Source: Hormiphora californensis
Lineage: Eukaryota; Ctenophora; Tentaculata; Cydippida; Pleurobrachiidae
Assembly: GCA_020137815.1 (NCBI GenBank)
Contig: CM035354.1
Span: 124,001-188,000, forward strand
Reading direction: 5' to 3'
DNA: 64,000 nucleotides
The notes beneath the pieces were generated by a model. It saw only the letters and a program-made list of their open reading frames with translations. It did not search any database and was not told where the DNA came from. Of the stretch, positions 46,133 through 56,366 are shown in pieces. The position numbers were made by a program, and so were the translations under genes. The number at the start of each line of letters is the position of its first letter. Position 1 is the first letter of the stretch.

Positions 46133-46562
46133 AAGAAAAGTTGATTGTTCTCCTAATGAGTCGGTTACACGAGTTGTTCGTTGCATGGTAACCATCGCCC
46201 AATCACGATGAGTGGAGTGTTCTAGGAGGGGGATCCAGTATACTCATTGGACCTTACGTAGCACCCTATACGAAATCCAATCCGCCCAATTAGCCCACAC
46301 ACACTTCCCTCACTTTTCCGCCTGGAGGGGTATGCCACACTATGTCTGCCTCCGGGGTAGTTAGTCACGTGACAGAGGGGTGTCACGTGATTCCTGACAG
46401 CCCAAGTGACACTAAATCAGAGTGGGTACGCGCAACCGAAATGCTGACAGCTACCGCGCGCATACTTTTCATACCACAACACCCGTGCATGAGAGGAAGG
46501 AGAGCGCGACAAAGGGGAGGTAAATTCAAATGTTTGGATGCCGCCTGCTGCTTGCCACAACA

Positions 46563-46679
<117 letters not shown>

Positions 46680-47096
46680 ATAGTATAGCAGAGAGAGGAG
46701 ATAGATATCTATAGCTCTCGCTCAGGCTGGCGAGAGTATGAGCTAGATCGTCTCATCGTCGCGCTCCGTCCTCTCTCCTCGCGATCTGCTACGCTCTCTC
46801 CTCTCGCGGGGCTCTCCGAGCAGCGCGCTTCCGCCTCTCCTCTGCCCCTTGCTCGCCTCTCGTGTCTCTCGTAGCTTCTGCTCTGCTCTGCCGCTCTCTC
46901 TTTCTGCTCAGAGCTCCCTCGTCTCTTCGTGCTCCTAGCGAGGGCCAGGAGTAGCGGGAGCTGATGCTTGCAAGCCTACACAGCTAACCACTCTATCTCT
47001 CACAGCTATGCATACATCCGTCAGTACGCATCTCTCTCATCAAAGGTGGTCCTACCCCCACGCAGGCCGCTATCCCCGGCCGCTCCACGCCTCCCC

Positions 47097-47500
47097 ACAC
47101 AGCGGAGTGAGCAGCTGTCAGGGGCACTACCGGAAAAGGGGTGGTAATAAGCGTGGGTGAGAAAGGGAGAGAAAGGGGGTGAAGAGTCAATAGAAAGTGA
47201 GAGTGAATAGTAGAAAGGGGAGGGAACAAAAAGAGAGCAGTGACAAGCAGAGGAACTAAATCAGGCTTGAATGAGAGGCGGCAGTGGATCACTTCATTAG
47301 TGGGAACCGCAGCTAATCCGCCGTACACTCACACAGCGGAGTGAGCAGCTGTCAGGGGCACTACCGGAAAAGGGGTGGTAATAAGCGTGGGTGAGAAAGG
47401 GGAGAGAGGGGAGGGGGTGGTGAAGAGTCAATAGTGAGTGAGGGCAGTAGAAAGGGGAGGGAACAAAAAGAGAGCGGTTTGAAGGGTGGTAGACATTGGC
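47097..47500. repeat. tandem duplication, 234-bp period
   Basis: ACACAGCGGAGTGAGCAGCT followed by GTCAGGGGCACTACCGG occurs at 47097 and 47331. Similarity continues through GGGGTGGTAATAAGCGTGGG and the GGGAGGGAACAAAAAGAGAG segment. Confidence 0.85.
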
Positions 47501-47629
47501 GGATAAGATATTTTGTTCAGTCAGGAAATAGAAAAGCAAATAAACTGCAGACAGAATGACTCCAATTGAATTGTTCATTCGTCTTGTGATAGTGAATAGA
47601 AGAACTTGAGAGAGTTATAAGCTGTACTA

Positions 47630-48729
47630 TTATAACACTGGCCAATTGTAGACATCTGTCGTATTTTGTAGGAGCCTGTATAAACAAGTCATGGTAGATT
47701 TACCATGGCTCCTTGCACGGCAAATTAACACCTCCCTGCCCCACCCCTCACAACTCGTTTGAATATTTAGGGGGCTTTATTACCTGAATCCTAATATATT
47801 TTCAGAGCTTGCCAGAATAGCCATTTCCTTCTGCAATTCTGAAGTGGTTCGTTTTGGTGCTTTTGGTGTCGATAATTCTCCTACGGAAGAAGGAACTGTG
47901 AGGGAGAGCTAGAGGGAGTCATGTCATAACTCAGGGAGAGAGAATGTCAGAGGAATCGGGGAGAGAATTTCCAAAATAACCTCCAGACGAGACAAAAATG
48001 ACACCGTAATAAAGCGCGGGAAAAGATAACACGAAATGAAGTCATTCGGTCAGCATAATTCGGAGGGAGTTCTGTGTGATTGGAATGCACAGTAGAAGGA
48101 ATGTGAGAGGGGGTATCTGAGGGAAGTTGAGGACTGAGGTATTGGGACATTCTACTGCAGTAGCGATACCGGGATAAAAACTTGACTCCCTTGACTAGCT
48201 TCTCTCTCTCTCCCTATTATAAATCTCTCACTCTCGTATTGTTAAAACATAGTACGAACACAGTACACATGAATATGTGTTCGAAATTAGACGATTGTTC
48301 TATAAAAGAGAGCTACTAAAGAGTCATCAAGAGTCATTGCCAATTAATTAGACAGGTGTCAATATCCAGTGGGGAAGGCAGCAAAGGGGGGTGTTTTAAT
48401 TCGTCTGTTTTATTTACTTTCGTTTCAGTTTTGCATGCAAGAATACCAATCAACCAGACAAATGATACACAACCAATTTATTAACACAACACTATTTCAA
48501 GTTGCTATTACAGTCGGAACCCGATTTACCGGGATGTAATTATTGGGGGGATTGGAAAGGGTTTTGCCCGGTAAATCGGGGCCCGGTAAATCGAGTTGCT
48601 ACTAGATTACTAACCGGTAGCTGGAATGTTACTCATACTCTTCATCACAGCAGTAAGAGATGGAGTTGTGGGCATCCTGTTCTCAACATTCTCCGGTGTT
48701 CCAACTTCTTCTGTCTCTACTTGACTCAT
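47630..48729 (-). CDS. possible small three-exon gene, 85 residues, function unknown
   Basis: Minus-strand exons 48729-48615, 47880-47784 and 47675-47630 join in phase into 85 residues: MSQVETEEVGTPENVE ..., TGELSTPKAPKRTTSEL, QKEMAILASSENILGF, ending TTDVYNWPVL. Donors (G|GTTAGT, AG|GTAATA) and acceptors (TTCCGTAG, TTTATACAG) are reasonable, and an acceptor-like CTAATAG lies one base before the ATG. The product is hydrophilic, Thr/Pro-rich at first, with no membrane segment. I do not recognise it. The last exon is short and is the weakest part. A chance chain of short open stretches cannot be excluded. Confidence 0.4.
48512..48600. repeat. single terminus related to the pogo-like MITE
   Basis: CAGTCGGAACCCGATTTACC, then CCCGGTAAATCGGGGCCCGG. 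Same layout as the left end of the MITE at 34845, but the inner TTTAGTGGCA/TGCCACTAAA pair is replaced by TTTACCGGG/CCCGGTAAA, so pairing is kept. No matching second end is visible. Confidence 0.6.
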
Positions 48730-49091
48730 CCTATTAGTAAGGGAGTTGTTACAACGGAACAGCTGTATATTGAAATATGAAATACAAAACGGGATACAAA
48801 ACAGATTCTGGGGACGGGGTGTGAGAGTTAGGCGCTAGTTTGTCACCTTGAAATTAGGATCTCTAACCATAGAAGAGTAGCACTAGGGAAGAAGAGCTCA
48901 GCAATATATTATGTGTAATTAGATTTGAAACCAGATATAGCTCTACAGGGGGCAGTGGGAGTGGTGAAAAGAAGTCATACAAAATCAGGTGTGTCTAGAA
49001 AATAGTGTCCATCACAAAACAGATCAATAAATTACTACATGCTCAATTTTCTAAAAAACACTCACAAATCTCGATCACCAAAATATAAAAT

Positions 49092-49688
49092 TTAACCCGA
49101 AGCACCCTCTTCTCTCTTCTTATCTGCCAGCCCTGTGACACACTCAAACAATCTCTTGTCAGTTATGTCATTCTCATCTATCAAATATGATTCACCGTTC
49201 GCTTCAAATGACTCAAATACACCAACATTAACCGGAACACGAATATCTTTCGGATCAATTGTCCTCTCGTAAGATCTACAAAATAGGCTCAGTTTTGTTG
49301 CCACTATCTTATCATCTCCCTCCATTCTCATTTCAGTAACATAATTGCGTGTTGTGTAGTAAATTACCCCTGTGTATAGGTAGGTAAGGGAGATAGGGGC
49401 TCCTGTTGCTAGTGCCATCCATACAGATGAGAGGTGGAACTTTTTAGCAGCTATCATTGGGGCGAATATGGTGGTAAATCCAGAGGATGCGAGGGTGATG
49501 TAACGAGATCGCTTCACTCGAGGGGAGAGTTTTCCCTTGTAAGAATCACCAGAAAGACAGCGTGGAGAAATTACTTTAGCTGGGTTTATCAGTCGAGAGA
49601 TACAACAACGGATATTCATGGCCATGCCTGGAAAGTACATGTTGTTAGTTTCGTTAAAATCAAGATCAATTTGAGCAGCCATACCCAA
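49092..49688 (-). CDS. TMEM70: TMEM70-like mitochondrial inner-membrane protein
   Basis: Open frame of 198 residues; from the ATG at 49625 it is 177. That ATG follows an acceptor-like TACTTTCCAG by two bases, and the product then starts MAMNIRCCISRLINPAKVIS, a good mitochondrial presequence (Arg-rich, no acidic residues). I prefer this start. Two membrane segments follow (YITLASSGFTTIFAPMIA and VWMALATGAPISLTYLYTGV), then YYTTRNYVTEMRMEG and a hydrophilic matrix tail with IRVPVNVGVFESF. The two-helix hairpin, the Tyr-Val-x-x-Met segment and the KIP/RVP-like step resemble TMEM70, an assembly factor for ATP synthase and complex I. Similarity is judged by eye only; TMEM186 or TMEM223 relatives are alternatives. 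Confidence 0.6.
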   Translation of the reverse strand: MGMAAQIDLDFNETNNMYFPGMAMNIRCCISRLINPAKVISPRCLSGDSYKGKLSPRVKRSRYITLASSGFTTIFAPMIAAKKFHLSSVWMALATGAPISLTYLYTGVIYYTTRNYVTEMRMEGDDKIVATKLSLFCRSYERTIDPKDIRVPVNVGVFESFEANGESYLIDENDITDKRLFECVTGLADKKREEGASG

Positions 49689-49832
49689 AAAAATTCCACA
49701 CTGAAAAGGGAAACTCCAAACACAACCACATGGCTAATTCGAGTAAACTATACGGTTTACAATAGATAGTCGATATCACTAACCAATGAACGCAAACATA
49801 ACCCTATCGGGTAGCCCTAATCCGTCTCAAAC

Positions 49833-49976
49833 TAGTGGAAGCTCTTACGGTATTCCCACGACCGTGGGAAAAGAGAGATAGATATAAATACTAAGAGAGA
49901 GAAATTTCTCTCTCTTAGTATTTCTATTTATCTCTCTTTTCCCACGGTCGTGGGAATACCGTAAGAGCTTCCACTA
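49833..49976. repeat. 144-bp near-perfect palindrome
   Basis: Arms of 72 bp from TAGTGGAAGCTCTTACGG to its complement, centred at GAGAAATTTCTC. Each arm contains a smaller hairpin TTCCCACGACCGTGGGAA, so a cruciform would have side stems. No TA flank is obvious. Confidence 0.85.
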
Positions 49977-50129
49977 AACGCCAAAAAATGATTGTTGGCA
50001 CCGCGACCGGCGACTCGCATATTTTAAAGTTGGCCCTCGATATTTGGTTATTCTGCTTGACCGGGGCCCGCTTGGCCCTAGCCCTGAACATTTCCGAGGT
50101 TGCTCATCAGTAATCATACAAATATTTAA

Positions 50130-50400
50130 TATCCCGCTACAGGCTCCAGAGCGGGATAAGGTTAGCCTACGCAGCAGGCCCCCATAGAAGCCGTAGGGGT
50201 CTGCAGCGCATGCCAAGGGATAAGGCAACGCTTTCCTTGTATTGGCAAACGCAGCGGGGGATAAGCAGCGCTTTTCAAACGCTTTCCAAGTTTCAAATTT
50301 TCAAACGGTTTCGAAAATTTTCAGATTTTTTTGAGCTGCGAATATTTTTTCTTGGGGGAAACTAATGTGCGGCGTTAATTATGTATTTGCGCGTTACCAA
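50130..50400. repeat. retroelement leader-type repeat
   Basis: Contains ATCCCGCT..AGCGGGATAAG, GGGGTCTGCAGCGCATGCCA, and GGGGGATAAGCAGCGCTTTT. The same modules occur around 4800, 11690, 12510, 21940 and 52000-52110. Confidence 0.55.
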
Positions 50401-51895
50401 ACCCGCCGCGCATCCAGGGCAATACAAGTTTACAAGTTTACAAGTTTACAATAAAAGTTTTAGTGTACACAACAGGCCTTCCCTTAGTGGGTCCACCTAA
50501 ATAAATTAAACACGTATCACCTCTCAGCCACTCTCAGACATTTACAGCACATTGAGGGGAAATATCATTGGGAAGTGATGGATAGCCTCTGACAGGGGGA
50601 CGGTCATAAAAGCCTGTCAAGTAATTGCCCAGGGATGATTTGAATTGACCTAAGCTTCCGCAAGAGTTAACGGCCGCTGGCAACCTGTTCCACAGGTGAG
50701 CAGCTCTCGGTCCGAAGGAAGAATGGTACTGATTCGCTCTCCAGGTCTCAGCCCGATAAGGAAACACTGGTGGGACTAACCTCATACCCAGCCTTGCACT
50801 GTGTTGGAACACAAGATTAGCAGAATTCGGAACAAACCCATGGATCGTCTTCCACACATGTATCAACATGTAACGTTGTCTCCTACGTTGAAGAGACATC
50901 AGGTTGAGAACTTTTAATCTCTCCCAATAGTCGAGATTCTGCATTCCATCAAGTCTTCTAGTAAAACACCGTTGGACGTTCTCAATTGACTTGATGTCCC
51001 CAGACTTTGACGGATCCCAGACCAGACAACAATACTCCAAAATTGGTCTGACCAGTGATTTGAAGAGTTGCAACATTACCTCTGGTGAACGATCTCGAAA
51101 AACACTGAAAATCCACCCAGATAGGAGAGAGGCTCTCCTCACAATGGTGGCAATGTGCTTAGACCAAGAACCATCCGAGGACATCTGGACACCCAAGTCA
51201 CGGACATCAGCTTCAGGAAACAGTTGTACTCCAGATTTTGTGGTATACGAACATATGTCAACTGAAAAAGGGAATTCCTTGTAGATTGCCGACTTGTTCA
51301 GTCTGTAACTCAGGAGTTGAAATTTCTGATCATGTAGCACCATATTGTTTATCTTGGCCCATTCTGTAACCTTCAAAAGATCAGATTGTAAACCCTCCTG
51401 ATCAACAATATCTGTTATGGCTTTCATTAACTTGGTATCATCCGCAAAGGTGAGACACATACTACCATCCAGTACAGATTCCAGGTCCAGTATATAAATA
51501 AGGAAGAGGAGAGGGCCCAGGACACTACCCTGCGCCACCCCGCTGAGCACCTCCACCCATGGTGACCTAACCCCATCCACCATCACACACTGCTGCCTGC
51601 CCAGGATCCACGCACTGATCCACTGATGAAGTTTTCCTCCAATCCCGTACCTTTTCAACTTAGCTAGCAACACATTGATATCCACCGAATCAAAAGCTTT
51701 AGAAAAGTCTAAATAGAGAACATCAACTTCTCTATCTCCACAGAGTTCAGTTAGGATGTAGTCAACATGAGATAACAGTTGGGACATAGTACTACGTCCC
51801 TTTCGAAAACCGTGTTGCGTTTCACTCTGTAACTGCATCTCATCCAAATAATCAGCTATTCTCTTTCTGACTAGCCGCTCAAACACCTTCGATAG
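50400..51895 (-). mobile_element. LINE C, 5'-truncated CR1-like retrotransposon
   Basis: A single 450-residue reverse transcriptase frame remains, followed by a short 3' UTR and a tail of 8-bp repeats (ACTTGTAA)n near 50426-50450 on the minus strand. Octamer tails are typical of CR1-like elements. The 5' end stops inside the reverse transcriptase, the usual result of incomplete reverse transcription. Confidence 0.85.
50534..51886 (-). pseudogene. LINE C reverse transcriptase, N-terminally truncated but open
   Basis: 450 residues without a stop. Boxes: ETQHGFRKGRSTMSQLL, VLYLDFSKAFDSVDINVLL, GVAQGSVLGPLLFLIYILDL and LTFADDTKLMKAI with the catalytic FADD, then the C-terminal WDPSKSGDIKSIENVQRCFT and ATWRANQYHSSFGPRAAHLWNRLP-like region. 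The endonuclease and earlier parts are missing. Its open frame suggests a fairly recent insertion. Different FADD box and sequence from LINE A and B, so a separate family. Confidence 0.88.
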
Positions 51896-51939
51896 GTTTC
51901 AGAATGCACGAAGAATACAATACAACTTTTTTTTAAAGT

Positions 51940-52200
51940 TAAAAATCTCAGCTCGGCCCAAAGGAAAACTTTGGAATGCGCTGCAGCCCCCTCATGCGTG
52001 CACCCCCGCAATTATATTATAAGGGGCCTGCAACGTATGCCAAAGGAAAACTGAAAATTTTGGACTTTGTTGTTTTTCTTGAAAAGCGCTGCCTTATCCC
52101 GCCTTATCCCGCCTGCAACGTTTGCCAATTGTTTTCTTTCTATTGGGGGCCATCAGCGTTTTCAAATTGTTTTCGAGCAAATTTCTGGATCGAGGTGCTT
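51940..52200. repeat. retroelement leader-type repeat
   Basis: TTGAAAAGCGCTGCCTTATC at about 52079 followed by a doubled CCCGCCTTAT and GCAACGTTTGCCAAT. GGGGCCTGCAACGTATGCCA lies at about 52023. These are variant copies of the modules listed at 50130. Confidence 0.55.
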
Positions 52201-52811
52201 TTTCTTTCATGCAATACATTCCCTTAGGCCTTACCTCGCACCCTCTTCATGGAGCCTGTACTCTGTAGCATATTTCAAGCTATTCCCTGCTTATTTTGCG
52301 GTACACCAAGCCAAATTTACCGGGCAAAGAAGGCTAAAATGTTAACAGTTTAGTACGTTCTGCTCTGGCTGCCGTGACCGACCCCTCGTGGGAAATTTCC
52401 TCCTCCATACTCCATAGATATCTGTAGAAAAGTTCAAAGGCCTCCAGGATACAACAAGAGACTCCAGGTGACACACCACCGGAGATGATCCACAGTGTGA
52501 GAGATGATGTCACATTTCACAGAGATCCCTGTGCATCTGAGACACCTGATCCATTAGCAATTGCAACTCCCATGAGGTAAAATGTGCACCCCTGTCCGGT
52601 TTCTCATGCTCAGGGATCTCTTATGCATGTGGTGTCTCTTGTTCTTCCGTGCTATGGGTCATCTTCTGTGCGTCACTTGGAGTCTCCTAGAGGCCATGGA
52701 ACTTTTTACGGGTTGCTGGACCTTTGGCATATTACATCAGGGACCCTGGTCGACCGCCATCAAATTATTAACCATTTACATTTAATCTCTAATCTAAATA
52801 TTTTATGCAGG

Positions 52812-55106
52812 ATGTATAAGGCCCCATCCATCCGAGCAATCGACAAAACTTCGATTCACAACATTTGTTCTGGCCAAGTAATTGTGACCCTTGCCACTGC
52901 TGTGAAAGAGCTAGTTGAAAACTCCATCGACGCTCATTCTACGTCAGTTCAAATCACATTCAGGGACTACGGAAAAGTTTCAATTGAGGTCTCAGATGAC
53001 GGATCTGGGATTTCTCCGGAAAACTTCGGGGGACTAACTTTGAAACACCATACATCGAAAATCAGGGACTTTGAAGACATTTCAGAAGTTGGGACATTCG
53101 GTTTCCGTGGTGAGGCGCTGAGCAGTCTGTGTGCCCTGGGAGACCTCTCTGTCACCACCTCAACTGGGGGCGCTGGGAGCCAGATAAAGTATAACCACGA
53201 GGGGAGTATTGTCAGCCAATCAACTTGTGCCAGGGGTAGGGGGACCACGGTCACAATTGAGAATCTGTTCAGCACCCTTCCTGTGAGACACAAAGAGTTT
53301 ATTAAGAACATCAAGAAGGAGTACCACAAGGCGGTGGATGGGCTTCAGGCGTATGCGATGATTTCTACTAATGTCAGGTTGCACTGTGTGAACATTGTAA
53401 ACAAGAGGAAACAGGTGGTGTTTTCAACTCAAAGTAAATCCTCTTTGAAAGAAAATGTTATCAGTATTTTAAGTGGCCAGATCTATCGAAATCTCACTCC
53501 ACTCTCATTTGAAGAAGGTGTTTTCAAGGTAACTGGGTATATCTCTAAGCCCCTTCCCAAGCATGGTCGAGGGTCGGCTGACAAGCAGTATTTCTTCATC
53601 AATAACCGACCTTGTGATCATGACAAACTTGCTAAAACTGTTAACTCTGCCTTCCGGCAATACGAGAAGTTCCAGTACCCCGTGTGTGTTGTGGTCATTG
53701 AAATTAGGACCGATCACTTGGATGTCAACGTCACGCCGGACAAACGGAAAATGTTCCTGGAAAATGAGAATATCCTGCTGACTGCGTTCTCCTCTCATCT
53801 TGATGAGGTGTTCCAGAAATTTGCTGGAGTATTCTTGGATCAAACCACCCAACTTTCCCTTCCTTTTACGACTCCAACCGCGACACCCGACTCTACTCCT
53901 AGCACCATGACACCCATTACTCCTTCATCAAATAAACCACCGGGCGGAGGTGAGGTATTGTTCTTGAACACCATTCCAGATCTCCCATCCTCCTCTCATG
54001 TTCTCCCTGCTACGCCCACATCCCAGGAGAGCTATACAGGAGAATCTCCCAGTGCTGGTAGTGACGATGTGATCTTAGAGTTATTTGAACCCGACGGTGT
54101 TGCTCCAGATGATGGCGAACTGAAAGTTGAGATATTCGAACCATCTTTTGATACGATCTCTACTGGGGGCATGCAAATTGAGATGTTTGAACGTGATCCG
54201 CCCACGCAGGAAGTTGGAATAAAAGGTGAACCCAGCCAGGAAGTTCACATAGTTTCTCCGCAACTGTCAGCTGACCTTGTAATAATTGAACCTACTAAAC
54301 CTTGTACCACTGTTGATCATCTTGATGTGCCTTTAGTTCGTCGCAAAAAAGAGGTCCCATTTGCGTTTGATCCTAGTTATCTGAGAAAACGTCGCCGAAC
54401 ATCTTGTGATCAGGAAAGTGACGAACCAGCGGTCCATTTTGTACACCAAGTTACAACTGATTCATCTGCCGAGAAGGAGCTCAGTCAAACAATCACTAAA
54501 TCCATGTTTAGAGATATGACAATCCTGGGGCAGTTTAATTTGGGATTTATCTTGACACGTCTAAACAGTAACTTGTTCATTATTGACCAGCACGCTACGG
54601 ATGAAAAGTACCGATTTGAAACCCTGAAACGGGAGACAAAGATTGAAAGTCAGAAACTGGTGTGCCCTAAGCCCCTTCGAACACTAAACGGTGCCCAGGA
54701 AGATCTCCTAATTTCGTACCTTCACATTTTCAACAAGAACGGTTTTGAGTTTCGTATTAACGAGGAGGGTACTCCCGGTACACGAGTTGCTCTAACAGCC
54801 CTGCCTCGCAGTAAATCACTTGTTTTTGACGAGGGAGATGTGGAGGAGTTGTTGTGGTTGTTATCCGAGGATACAACAGTAAACAGAGAAAACCTCCGAC
54901 CCTCTAAAGTATTCCGAATGTTTGCATCTAGAGCCTGTAGATCTGCGGTGATGGTTGGGACAGCGCTGAGTGGGGCGAGAATGGGTGAGATAGTCGGTCA
55001 CATGGGGGATATGGATCATCCGTGGAACTGCCCCCATGGGAGGCCGACCATGAGACACCTTGTCGATCTTAATAGGCTTCAACAGAGCAGTGCTGATGAA
55101 CTGTGA
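52812..55106 (+). CDS. PMS2: PMS2, MutL-alpha mismatch repair endonuclease subunit
   Basis: Partner of MLH1; nicks the new strand in DNA mismatch repair. One exon of 764 residues (human 862). N-terminal GHKL ATPase: KELVENSIDA with catalytic Glu33 and Asn37, SDDGSGI near 61-67, TFGFRGEALSSLCAL near 95 and RGTTVTIENLFSTLPVRHKE. A linker at about 350-560 is Ser/Thr/Pro-rich. The C-terminal dimerisation and endonuclease domain has DQHATDEKYRFE from Asp592, matching DQHA(X)2E(X)4E, then FASRACRSAVMVGTAL and CPHGRPTMRH with the metal-binding Cys and His. The ATG was chosen because homology starts there and it follows an acceptor TTTTATGCAG; the frame is open 76 codons further up without similarity. 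No intron is seen in the coding part, unlike its neighbours. Confidence 0.97.
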   Translation: MYKAPSIRAIDKTSIHNICSGQVIVTLATAVKELVENSIDAHSTSVQITFRDYGKVSIEVSDDGSGISPENFGGLTLKHHTSKIRDFEDISEVGTFGFRGEALSSLCALGDLSVTTSTGGAGSQIKYNHEGSIVSQSTCARGRGTTVTIENLFSTLPVRHKEFIKNIKKEYHKAVDGLQAYAMISTNVRLHCVNIVNKRKQVVFSTQSKSSLKENVISILSGQIYRNLTPLSFEEGVFKVTGYISKPLPKHGRGSADKQYFFINNRPCDHDKLAKTVNSAFRQYEKFQYPVCVVVIEIRTDHLDVNVTPDKRKMFLENENILLTAFSSHLDEVFQKFAGVFLDQTTQLSLPFTTPTATPDSTPSTMTPITPSSNKPPGGGEVLFLNTIPDLPSSSHVLPATPTSQESYTGESPSAGSDDVILELFEPDGVAPDDGELKVEIFEPSFDTISTGGMQIEMFERDPPTQEVGIKGEPSQEVHIVSPQLSADLVIIEPTKPCTTVDHLDVPLVRRKKEVPFAFDPSYLRKRRRTSCDQESDEPAVHFVHQVTTDSSAEKELSQTITKSMFRDMTILGQFNLGFILTRLNSNLFIIDQHATDEKYRFETLKRETKIESQKLVCPKPLRTLNGAQEDLLISYLHIFNKNGFEFRINEEGTPGTRVALTALPRSKSLVFDEGDVEELLWLLSEDTTVNRENLRPSKVFRMFASRACRSAVMVGTALSGARMGEIVGHMGDMDHPWNCPHGRPTMRHLVDLNRLQQSSADEL

Positions 55107-55210
55107 ATTGTGGTTTCTTATTGTTTAGTGATTTGTTTTTACATGCTTAATAACAATGTGTTTTAATAACCAAACCACTTACTTCCCCTCACTCCTCCCT
55201 AGTTCTCGTT

Positions 55211-56042
55211 ATGTCTAAAATCAGTACCCAACACATGCACAAACAACGGAAGGAGACGAGTAGTAGGGTTCTCCTTCAGAATATCTCAAAGAACAGTGAC
55301 TCAGTGAGTTATTCTGATTCCTGCTTTCGATCTTTATAGCCAGTTTTTTAATCCACACCCTTTTTAATTTCCGGACTAACTCCTAACCATTCCTTCTCTC
55401 TTTACAGAAACCAGGTACTGTCTCTGACGACTCATGCCCCTCTTCTCCTCCTCGTCTCCGGCGTAAAGCGACAACAAGAAGGAAACTTGCTCGGCAAAAG
55501 AGGGTCGAGCTAGGCAAAAGGAAACCTGTCCCAGTCTTTGAATCTGACTCAGAAGATGACTTCAGCCCCTCGCCAGAAGAAAAGTAAGTGATACTGAGTT
55601 TCACATGAAACACTACTTAGTAGTCTTGAATCTGCAGATCAGATAGTTGGTACTGGCAGCAGTTCAATCTCTGTTGAATCTAATTTGAGATTGCGTGGCA
55701 GTTAACTAACCATTCTATCAATGCTTTAGGAGCCGTAAACGGAAGCTAAAACGTCACCCCGCTACCCCTACCATCCAGAATTATTTCTTCGGCAGCCAGA
55801 GAAGACCTAACTTTGGTTCTGACTCGGGTTCTGACTGCCCAGGCTCCGATTCCCCTCGTCCTGTCAACCTATCCTTCGTACTGAACACGAACCTCAACCC
55901 CGACGATGTGATCAGTAGTGAGGAGGATGTTACCTGCACCCCACCAGGGCGGGTAACAGTACTGGAAAAGAGGAAAAAGAGGAAACTGGAAAGGTCATTT
56001 TCTCTGGAGTGGCCATATTTTCTTGACAAATACTTGAAATAG
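55211..56042 (+). CDS. tandem copy A of the 5' module of the ankyrin-HECT gene, 193 residues
   Basis: Exons 55211-55303, 55408-55583 and 55730-56042, in phase. It begins MSKISTQHMHKQRKE, and continues with a basic stretch (RRKATTRRKLARQKR) then FESDSEDDFSPSPEEK, SRKRKLKRHPATPTIQNYFF, and a C-terminus ending SLEWPYFLDKYLK. Exons 1-3 align with copies B and C. After RKKRK it differs and stops. Its 3' end and following bases (ATATTTTCTTGACAAATACT) match copy B's 3' end, consistent with an internal deletion. Function unknown; basic and phospho-site-like sequences suggest a nuclear protein. TPTIQNYFF resembles a PCNA-binding PIP box and is absent from B and C. PMS2 ends 104 bp upstream. Confidence 0.75.
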
Positions 56043-56366
56043 GTCAAATGGTTCAACAAAAACAGTGTTTGAGAACATTTCCAGGTGGTTAATCAATTTT
56101 GATTTGAGTTTTTTGAGTGTATATATCAGAGTCATGAGACTAAATTTCGGTTCATTTTTTTGCAATCACGTACCTATGTATGATCCCTGTATGATGTTGT
56201 TGTTTTTAGTTTGTCTTTTGAAGATCGTGTGATGCCCAACATTGAAATTTGATCAACAAATTCTTGTTCATTGCTTTAAAGTTTATAATTAACGTACCCA
56301 ATTCATTTAGCTTTGATTTACTTAACACAAACCACTAACTTCCCCTGCTCCTCTCTAGCCCCCTTT

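Noticed and set aside
46175-46195. X-box site GTTGCATGGTAACC upstream of the NET1-like gene
   Set aside because: Half-site spacing is one base too short for the usual X-box. A single weak match is not reportable.
52584-52811. 76-codon N-terminal extension of PMS2
   Set aside because: No similarity to MutL proteins, no domain, and an acceptor-like TTTATGCAG lies directly before the ATG at 52812 where homology begins.
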